In this document: positions 1 through 8,300 of the stretch, piece after piece | Layout of the letters: every line of letters starts with the position of its first letter | How positions within the stretch are numbered: position 1 is the first letter of the stretch | From: Amoebophrya sp. A120 | Lineage: Eukaryota > Sar > Dinophyceae > Syndiniales > Amoebophryaceae | NCBI GenBank assembly: GCA_905178155.1 | Contig: CAJINV010000040.1 | Span: forward strand, 4,970-33,492 | Length of the DNA stretch: 28,523 nucleotides | Direction of reading: 5' to 3' | Notes under the pieces: model-generated | The model's database searches: none | The model's input: only the letters and a program-made list of their open reading frames with translations | Told to the model about the DNA's origin: nothing | Position numbers and translations under genes: made by a program

Positions 1-83
1 GCAGCGTCCCTAAATCCTACGGCCGGCTGCCGTCCCACCGTAAACAATAGTCGCGCAGCGCTTCGCGCCTCACAAACCAAAAT

Positions 84-98
84 CGCGCGCGCGCGCGC
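84..98. repeat. (CG)n dinucleotide run
   Basis: An uninterrupted alternating C/G tract of 15 bases near the left edge, a simple repeat of the kind that can adopt Z-DNA. No associated gene is visible. Confidence 0.8.
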
Positions 99-273
99 CA
101 AAATACAAGACCTTTCGGGGCTTGTTGCGTGCACATACTTTTTGCGACATATGGTGCCCACAAGATATGCTCTGTAGCTCATCGGGATCCTTTTCTCTCG
201 TTGCCTGCTCTTTTTTTCGGGCTTTGGCACGTGCGCTACGTATGGTTCTGTTCTTTTTCGTATGCCCGGTACC

Positions 274-293
274 TTCACGAACTAGTTCGTGAA
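274..293. repeat. Perfect 20-bp palindrome
   Basis: TTCACGAACTAGTTCGTGAA reads identically on both strands. Just outside it are further partly matching arms (GTACC on the left, GGGTAC on the right). It could be a protein-binding site or a cruciform-forming relic inside the repeat region. No neighbouring gene suggests a role. Confidence 0.75.
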
Positions 294-317
294 CTGGGGT
301 ACACTCTCGAACCGATT

Positions 318-535
318 CACACGCAACAAGATCATATGAGATCACGTCAATCATAATAAAAAATTTTACAACTGAATTAGCTGTTTGACTACAAAAAACG
401 TTTGTAAACGCAGCAAATGCTGCATTTGCGGTTTTTCTAGTCCAATGATGAGTCATAATAATGGCAATTGTAATTTTTTTAGTGCATTTATGAATTACAT
501 GTTGTCAGCTCGATCATTTTTTATGTTCTGCGCCA
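318..535. repeat. Partial copy of the 5'-region repeat (copy 1)
   Basis: It opens with ACACGCAACAAGATCAT and continues through CATAATAAAA, a CTACAAAAAA tract, ATGCTGCATTTGCGG, ATTTATGAATTACATGTTG and GCTCGATCATTTTTTATG. The same landmarks in the same order occur in the copies at 775 and 1747, so this is a diverged, shorter member of the same family. No transposase or reverse transcriptase frame is visible in it. Confidence 0.65.
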
Positions 536-774
536 GGCTGCGCGTAGGAACATGCGGAGTACAGGCTACCCGGATCGGCGCGTCGCAGTCCTGATGCTAC
601 GACGCGGAGCCTGTTTAGTCGGAAAACTTCGCAATTGCTTTTATAGGTGTGCCGGCTTGCGCGTAGTATCTCGTGGGGATTCGGTTTGTTGTGCCTTCTG
701 CGGCTTTGATACACGCGAATCTCTTTGGCGTGGCGCCGCTGCCTGATAAGAGCGATTGCAAGGATCAAGATCAG

Positions 775-1328
775 GTACAGTGCGGCATGCTGCAGCGCAC
801 AGCATAGCGCTTCAATATTTCGTCGCACGCAACAAGATCATACGAGATCGCGTCTTTCATAATAAAAAGTTTCACAATCAAATCCGTTGCGTAACTACAA
901 AAAAAACATTATAAAATCCAAATGCGAATCATGATAATAAAATTGCAATATTTTTACTGCATTTATGAAATACATGTTGTGCGCATGTTTACTGCAGCTC
1001 GATCATTTTTTGTGTGGAGAAGCTTTGCGTCTTTTTTAATCAAGTATTTATTTCAAGAATCGAAGAGCCGAGAAAGTTTTTTTATGTACTAGTCCTGACA
1101 AAACAACCTGCAGCGGCTTAACTTGTTGTGCATATGGAGCGATTGCGCGGACATGGCCGCAGTCAGGATGCAAAGACGTGGGCGCTCGTGCGTTGGAAAA
1201 CTGTTTGTTACACGCTGGAAACCTTGTCGGAAGTGACGAAGAAAATAAAAACGCTGTCCGAGCACAAAGAGACCGCACAAAAACAGAAATTGATGGCCCG
1301 AACAGAAGAACGTCTACTGTCAAGATCC
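775..1328. repeat. ~0.55-kb repeat unit (copy 2)
   Basis: Shares with the unit at 1747 a chain of landmarks in identical order: CTGCAGCGCACA, CACGCAACAAGATCATA, TCGATCATTTTTTGTGTGG, GTACTAGTCCTGAC, ACAACCTGCAGCGGCTTAAC, GTGCATATGGAGCGATTG, GCAAAGACGTG and CGAACAGAAGAACGTCTAC. The two copies are offset by about 970 bp and are clearly diverged, so the duplication is old. The overlapping frames inside look like chance products. Confidence 0.75.
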
Positions 1329-1746
1329 ATTTTCGCCATGTATTAATATTTTGGTATATCAGAAGTGCAATTTGGCTCGTGAATGACGCATTTGCAAACT
1401 TTATCGTCCTATTGGACTATCAAATCAACTCACAGTTGCCGGTCGTCACGAACGGAAGCCCGCGCATGTTGTGCAGCGAATGTCAATTGTCTTCACAATT
1501 GCTAAATTTTTCGCGCCAATATCCGCGCCATCGCCCCGCTGCTCGTAGCCTAATAACCTTAGATTTGCAAAGTAGCGCGACTGATGCTGCATATTCCAAA
1601 CCGATGCACTATATTAAAACTTGTACATCAAAAAAAACACAACGAAACCAAGGCAAAGCTGAAGCAACATACATGACTTTTCCATTTCGATCGCGCGTGC
1701 TTCGTCACAAAAAGGAAGGTAAGCATGCGTACGAGGGAGCACGAGT

Positions 1747-2378
1747 GCAGGTACTGCAGCGCACAACGTAGCGGCGCACGATTATGATGCACGCAACAAG
1801 ATCATAAGAACTTGTGTGTCCTCGGATCACTTCATTCCAACAAGTTTTACAACCAAAATGGATATTTTTGTCCGCGTGCATAACCATAAAATCAGCAAAT
1901 GTCGCATTTGCGGTTTTTACTGTGAAACAAAGAATACTGTATGCGATTGCATTTATGATTTACAGTTTTCCGTGTGTTTTTCGTGTGGTTTTGCCGTTCA
2001 GAACCAAACCACAGGAAAAACGCACACACTTAGAGACTAACTGCTATATGTCTTGATCGTTTTTTGTGTGGAGAAGTTTTTCCATCTTTGTCCATCACAG
2101 TGTTTTTTTTCAAGATTCGAAGACCCGAAAATGTTTTTCGTGTACTAGTCCTGACGAAACAACCTGCAGCGGCTTAACTTGTTTCCTTGTGCATATGGAG
2201 CGATTGCATGAACATGTTCGCAGTGAAAATGCAAAGACGTGCGCGCCTGTGTGTTAAGAAACTCTTTGTATACAAACTGGACACCTTGTCGGAAGTAACG
2301 AGAAAAATAAAAACGCTGCCCGAGCAAAAGAACAAAAACTAATGGCGCGAACAGAAGAACGTCTACCAACACTCATGA
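1747..2378. repeat. ~0.6-kb repeat unit (copy 3)
   Basis: Third member of the family, homologous along most of its length to the unit at 775-1328. It also shares the internal stretch around TCGCATTTGCGGTTTTTACT with copy 1. Similarity fades after the AGAACGTCTAC landmark, although TTTGGCTC follows both copies. It may be a degenerate satellite or the remains of a mobile element; no coding capacity supports either choice. Confidence 0.72.
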
Positions 2379-2682
2379 TCAGTTTGGCTCTTTTTCATTA
2401 TTTTGACGTATCAAGGGCACAGTTTTGCAGGCGTGACAAATCTCTACTGTTGTATACAGAATTTCATCCTTGTGGCGGGAGACACGAAAAACCCGCCTTC
2501 TTCCTCATTTGTATTGCTCAGGCCCGTGAGCCAAAATGGTGTTTCTCGTGAGTGTTGACCAAACTCTACTCATGATGGAAGGATTTATTCGCTAGTTTGC
2601 ATGTGAGATTCGTAATGGCCTTTCGGAACACAAAAAAAAACAAGAAAATACGATTAGCCTACAGCTTGACTGGATGATTGCT

Positions 2683-2758
2683 AACGAGCAAAAACGATGA
2701 TGTCCTACAGAAAACGATGATCTTGACACAGAAACGAGCAAAAACGATGATCTTGACA
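2683..2758. repeat. Short degenerate tandem repeat
   Basis: Three partial repeats built from AACGAGCAAAAACGATGAT and ACGATGATCTTGACA occur within 76 bases. Unit length is irregular. No function is suggested. Confidence 0.6.
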
Positions 2759-3602
2759 ATAATAGCAGTGATCGAAATAGAGGTGAGAACACACTGTTCA
2801 CAACAAAAGCAACACAACAAACGGTCCGCGATGTCGAGATGACAGCCGTGAGCACTATAGTATCTTCATTGGGATTTCTCGTACTTGTGGCAATTCAAGC
2901 AAAAAAAGTTCGCGAGGAAAGTTTGCAAAGTTTCGCTTTTTTTCTTTGTAGACAAATGAAAGTTTACTTCGGAGGTATCTCAGATGCTACAACTAGATCC
3001 ATGGAATTATCATTAACACCAACGCCCTACTGATGGCTGTCAACACCTGCGGGTATAGTGTAAAAAATGGCATAGAAATGCATCGACATTTGGTCCGTTC
3101 TTGCAGCGATGGAAACAACAGAAGATCAATATCTTCATCACCATTGCAGCACGCGGAAGCCGTGAGTGTACTTCTAAAATTCTCAGTACGAGAAAAAACT
3201 CAATCCATTATAGTAATCGAGTCGCATGTATTACAGGCTGGAGGCCTTCGGGTCTCTGGTTCAGGCCGGTACTCAAGGCTCGTGGGAATCATTATTTCTG
3301 ACTGAGAGTCTGAAGAAGAGCGGCAAGGAAAAAGCACAAAATAAACATGCGGAATTTGCGCATGACGACTTGCGACATGCGAATGTCGCAGTCCTGCACC
3401 GTGTCCTTCTCGAGGTCAGAAATCGAGTGAGTTCGAGACCGAAATAGGAAAAAACAAGAGCAATTCAATACTGCGGCTGTTGGATCTATTTTCAACGAGC
3501 CAAATGTGTCTACGCTAGCTTTGGGTTCTACACTAGCTTTCAACGGGTTAAATCTGTCTTCTGAAACGTCGAAGAACCCATCGCGATAAGACGAAATAAA
3601 AA

Positions 3603-3665
3603 GACGTCTTTACCCAAAGACAACAGAGAGAAAGGTCGTCTTTAGCCAAAGACAACACATAGAAA
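3603..3665. repeat. Two-copy ~31-bp direct repeat
   Basis: Two adjacent imperfect copies share GTCTTTA, CCCAAAGACAACA or GCCAAAGACAACA, and a trailing AGAAA. A second loose repeat (TTTCAACG...AAATSTGTCT) lies just before it at about 3490-3560. Confidence 0.65.
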
Positions 3666-4179
3666 AGAGCATGTCTCGTTTTGTACTGCCCAAGCAAATA
3701 TAGACCCGTACAAGCACGACAAGAGTCATGATCCTGCTATCCGTGGATGCGCTTTATGTCACTCATCGCGACGAAGCAGCCTGACGCAGATACTGGAAGG
3801 ATACCGGTGCAGGTCCCTGCGTCCGGATCACACTTCAGTGGTACCATACGTCGGACATCGGGCGAGAAACCCAATTGCGTGCTCCGACTAATTGGTTCGG
3901 GTACTGTCACTTTGTAAATGTAAAGTACATTTTCACTTTGGAACAGATACATAAAAGCTCAAAAAACAATTATACCGGAAAAATATAGGACATGAAGATC
4001 AGTTCAGTGTCAGATCGGTATGAAAAACCCAACAACCCTCTTTCTCTTGTACTTTTTAGAAAACAAAAGCTGGAAGGAGGAAAGTGCAACTGTAAAAAGG
4101 TGAAGAAAAAATGTTTCCAAGGAAATGGAAAATCTGAATCAGCATTGAACAAATCACCACCAAGCATCATCCACTCTTT

Positions 4180-5200
4180 TCAGGTCGCTTCCTCTCCCGC
4201 GTCTTTGGCCCACAAAGCGTCCCAATTTTTCACGACGGTTTTGTATTCAGTACAAATATGTCTGGGTCTGGGAACTTGTGGAGCTGGATCGCAATGATTG
4301 AGCGTGCGTTCAAGTGCAGCCAAGCATGATAAATTTTTGACACGCCTTGTCATTCGCAGCGACATGAGAGCCTGCCTTTTTTGCATGAAGTAGAAAGAAG
4401 TCGTGCGTTACAGTTTTGACAGACCGCAACCGCATGCAGCGCAAGCAATACAGGTTCCACTTTTCCAGGCCCCTATTTGCAGTGCATATTTTGTATGCCG
4501 CTCTGATATTTTGAACCACGACCTCGCTGCTGCCCCGTAATTCCGAACAGCATCCTCTTGCAAACACTTTTTTCGACAATCAGACACCGCTGTAGTTCTG
4601 CATCAGAATGAGTATGATCTGAATAGATTATCTAGGAAGTTTATTTCCATTTGGGTACTTTACATCTTCCCAAAACCACGACTTTGATTATGCTGTAACC
4701 CATACTTACCTACAACAGCGGGATCGCGATAGTACCTACTAAATTCACTTGTTAGGTATGTAGTACTCCTCCTCCTGCTGCCTTCAGTTGCATGAACGGG
4801 TGGCGCTCAACAACATTTCTAGCATCTTTCCTTTTGTATGAAGGGTTGCAAAAAACCGACACGAGCGCTACTGTGCAGTAGCACTTTCAGGTCTAACGCC
4901 ACTCGCCCTCCGCTAATGGTGAGTCATGCAAGTTATGAAGCCGGCAAGAATCTATCACAGGCACCAAGAACTACTTTGGTCGTATGTAGATGTTGGCATT
5001 TGCAAGACGATAGCTTCCAATATGGATCGACGTCGACGATCCTTCGCCAGATCTTGATGTTCCACGATGGTGCCCAATTATGCCAGCAAAATCCAAAATT
5101 TTGAGTAAAGCCAAGTTTCTCCTCGCGACCGCACGCTAGATCGAGAGATGACACATTGGCGTGTGTATGCGAATACGACATGCGAGCGCCACAAATGAAA
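4180..5200 (-). CDS. Probable additional 3' exons, continuing the SBNO-like gene or a separate short gene
   Basis: Three exon-like minus-strand segments follow the SBNO frame. The first ends near 5013 and reads ...LGFTQNFGFCWHNW...VDPYWK. The second, 4489-4551, reads SELRGSSEVVVQNIRAAYK. The third, 4180-4238, reads TVVKNWDALWAKDAGEEAT and then stops. Segments two and three are separated by a TIR element flanked by a perfect 8-bp duplication (ATACAAAA), and joining at that duplication keeps the frame. Segments one and two are separated by another TIR element. I could not find a clean join to the exon at 5314-5639, so membership in the SBNO gene is only inferred. An alternative frame through the last two segments, rich in RGRG, also stays open. 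Confidence 0.45.
4239..4488 (-). mobile_element. Introner, GTCTGG-type TIRs, 8-bp target-site duplication
   Basis: Its 5' end reads TATGCACTGCAAATAGGGGC and CTGG. The reverse complement of its 3' end reads TCAGTACAAATATGTCTGGG. Both are variants of the family consensus TAT(N4)TGCAAATATGTCTGG. It is flanked on both sides by ATACAAAA, the clearest target-site duplication in the window, and removing the element plus one duplication leaves an open frame. Confidence 0.75.
4552..5012 (-). mobile_element. Putative introner with ATCNTCTTGCAAA TIRs
   Basis: Its 5' end reads TATCGTCTTGCAAATGCC and the reverse complement of its 3' end reads ATCCTCTTGCAAACAC, so the ends are inverted repeats. It separates two exon-like segments. 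The flanking duplication is at most GC. Its size (461 bp) is larger than the other introners here. Confidence 0.5.
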
Positions 5201-5313
5201 TGCTGCACGTGTTTCTACATCTCGAGCTTATCATGTACGACTAGTAGGCTAGCATGAAAGCCTCAAGGTTTTAGCATGACACTGCAACTGACGGCTCTAC
5301 TGCTAGGTCTGAC

Positions 5314-8300
5314 TCAGCATGATACAATTTTGCTGAGATAACTGCTCGTGAGATCTTCTTGGAAGTGGAACAACGCTTTCGTGGTCCGCAGCAAGCGCAT
5401 GTTGAGAGAGCTGCAGATGGCGCTGGCGCCGCGTCCCCGCATCTTCGGCTGCTTGCCGCCCGCTCCACCCTCTTCCGCTGCTTTGTTCTCCTCGTCGCGG
5501 TTAGAAGCGTCTAGCTTCAAATCCATGGGAGGGCATGACCTCTTCTTGGGTTGGGACGTGGATTTACCGCGCTCTTCAATCTCCACCTTTTCTTCCCACC
5601 GACCCGGCACTGACCCCCGCGCTATGGTCCACTTTGAGCCGTCATATGGAATGCAAAAATGTCTGGATCTGGAAAGAACATGCCCACTTGTGAGGCGATC
5701 TGTTGTGCTCGCGGATTATGTTGAGGGGGCATTTCTCATGCACAGCAGAATTTGTCCTGCTGTGTGTACATTCCAAACCATTTTGGAGATGCACCAACAG
5801 CAAGACAATATATCGGTTTTCTTGCCGAGCCAGACATGCTATTTGCATTTGATACGTCACGCGCTAGTACCACGGAGTCTCCCTTGAAGAAAATTCCACA
5901 TTTCTTGTCGCCAATCAGGTCAAGCGCCGCGTTATATGAGATGTAAATATGTCTGGAGCTGGAGAGATTCTGAAGTTTGTCATGCAGCTTTTGCAGGCCC
6001 AGGCCTCACAAAGTCTTGAATGACGGGCCTGTAGGCATCACAGGTTATGCACAACCTTTAGAATTCTTCTCCTTCATGAGAATGAGAAATCTCTACTTAG
6101 CATGAAAAAAACAACTTATCCAAGACAGATTTTTGGGAGACTGGCGGGACGCAACACAAGCTCAACTTTACCAGACGCAGACATACTTGCAGTGGATACG
6201 TGAATTGCCTCGACAACGCCGGACTCCAGCAGTCGCTTCGCTGCACGGGTTATGCATTGCAAATGTGTCTGGGTCTGGAGACAAGCAAACTTGTGATGCG
6301 CATTGGAGTTCATACGAAAATCTGTCATGCTTGCATGCTTGAACAGGAGGAGCCTTGCGTTTCTTGTTGCCGAAAGAGGACATTTAGTGCCACGGACTAG
6401 GCATTGGCAGGCCTTGTGAAAACGTGTGTGATGCTAGCGCTTGCATGCCAGACCTCAAGGGTCAAGTAAAAACAGCATCGCAAACATTTGCACTCTTCCA
6501 GACCTCGACATACTTGCATTTGATACGAGTACCCTCGACCTTCTCCTCCAAAATCTTTTGGGGGCGCTTCGCTGCGCCGGCCATGATTTTTTCGATCTTG
6601 TCGGCGCCCAAAGACGCCGGCAAGAGAATCCCGTACTGCCAGCTGTTGTTCGGCGCTTCGCGGAACCGTCGCAGCTGCACTGATTTGCCCGGAGGCAGCT
6701 TCTCGAGGATTTTCTGGTAGATGTCCGCGAAGAAAGGCAGGAACGAGCCACAGAGCAAAGTCGCGGTCAGCTGCCTTCGGGTTCCGATCGTGTTGTTAAA
6801 ATTTTTCGAAGATGACCAATAGATCCTTTCTCTATTGTATGAAAAAGTACCGCTCTCGTAGTAACTGCGATCAATTTTTCCATGCGAAACCTGTGAAATC
6901 TGTGCCTTCCTACGTTATTGATCATGACAAATTCCAGTCGTCAACATTTTGCTCCTGAGAAATAGATCTATATTATCACTTACTATCAGTGCGGTACTTT
7001 TGCAATGCATATTCTTCCTGGTCCGCCTCCGACAACTCCTTCAGGTCAGATTTTCGGTCCTCGAACAAAGCCGGCTAATATCCTGTGCAAAAGCCTCGCA
7101 TTCGCAGTCGCACGAATTGCAGTCATGCATCACAAATCCAGCCCTATACCTCATCCAGCATGAGAAAGTGCGCTTGATTTCCTCTCGGGAAGGTTTCTAC
7201 AAATGCAATTGGTACCTGTAGTGCGAAACTTTTGCAATTCATACCGGCAGGAGCGCGCTGGAGGAAGATGACGACGCAGACGACCGCGGCAAGGTCATTT
7301 CCTCCTCCTCGACATCAACAGCGACAAAGTAGCTATGCGGCGCCACCTGGGGCACCCGAAGCAAACGCTCGAACCGGACCACTCGCCTCTTTCCAGCGAC
7401 CGGCGGTTGGGGGCGGTCACAGCGCTCCACAAGCTCGCCTCTACTTGTCTGCGCGAGCGCTGGCAATTTGAGGTCTTTGATGTCATGACTACCGGAACCA
7501 CCCTTGTGCTCGCTGTTGTGCCCTCCAAAATTGTCGTTGCCCTTCTGATGTCCCAGCACCTCCAGAAATCGGTCGAACAGCTTTTCTTGTTCCTCTTTGG
7601 GGTACAGCGGCAAGCAGTTCAAAAACTGCGTCACCCTAGTTCCGCACGCCTCATGCGCCTTCCTATTGTACTTCGGCTCGCACTGTTCTGCTAGATCGCG
7701 CCACTGAGGACGAGCGCCGAATTCCAGTACAAGCTGCTTGACCGCGTCGTCTGCTTTTCCATGCGAGAAGTGGCTCCCGTCGAGCAGCGCGTCCAGGGCG
7801 GCATTTCCATGCTCAGCTCGCCCCCGAGTGAAGGCGCCCAGCAGTTTGATGCGCCGCGCCAGGGCGCACACAAACCGAGCTTCCACCGCAGAAAAACTGG
7901 ACGTGATCAGCGTGTACGCAGGCAGGTGCGCCTGGCCCGACCTGTGCACTCGGCCGATTTGCTGCGTGAACTCCATGGAAGACCAGGGAAGCTCCAGAAT
8001 AATCATGTGCCGTGCCCGCGAGTCAGCTTTGTGGGCGTGCAGCGACACGCCCGTCGATCCAGCAGCGGTAATAATGGCCACCCGCTTTTGCCCCGCTTGA
8101 AACGCTTCGATCTCCTTTAGACTCGCATTCGCTGGCCGGCTGGCGCTTTCGTAGCGTGAGAATTTATCACCGGAAGCTTCGCCCTCGGTCTTCAAGAGGA
8201 GCCTCCGCTTCCGGCCCGAGATCTCCGCGACCTTTTCCGGTCCCCCAAGCGAGTTCAGGATGTGGTCAAGCGCGTTCTCGGGCAGCTTCAAGCCCTTCCA

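Larger units (their letters stand above)
1..4179. other. Gene-poor, repeat-bearing region
   Basis: No convincing gene is visible here. The open frames are short, overlap on both strands and lack recognisable domains or a consistent codon bias. The stretch holds decayed repeats (listed separately), a CG dinucleotide run, a 20-bp palindrome and A/T-rich tracts. One minus-strand stretch at about 3737-3920 is mildly exon-like: it has an AG before it and an open frame with several cysteines. I could not link it to any gene. Confidence 0.6.

Noticed and set aside
1178-1771. Plus-strand frame of 197 codons in the left region
   Set aside because: It starts within a degenerate repeat unit, has no domain, and its equivalent is not open in the paired repeat copy.
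5348-5887. Plus-strand frame of 179 codons
   Set aside because: It crosses an introner and the opposite strand of two SBNO exons. The minus reading joins in frame across the element.
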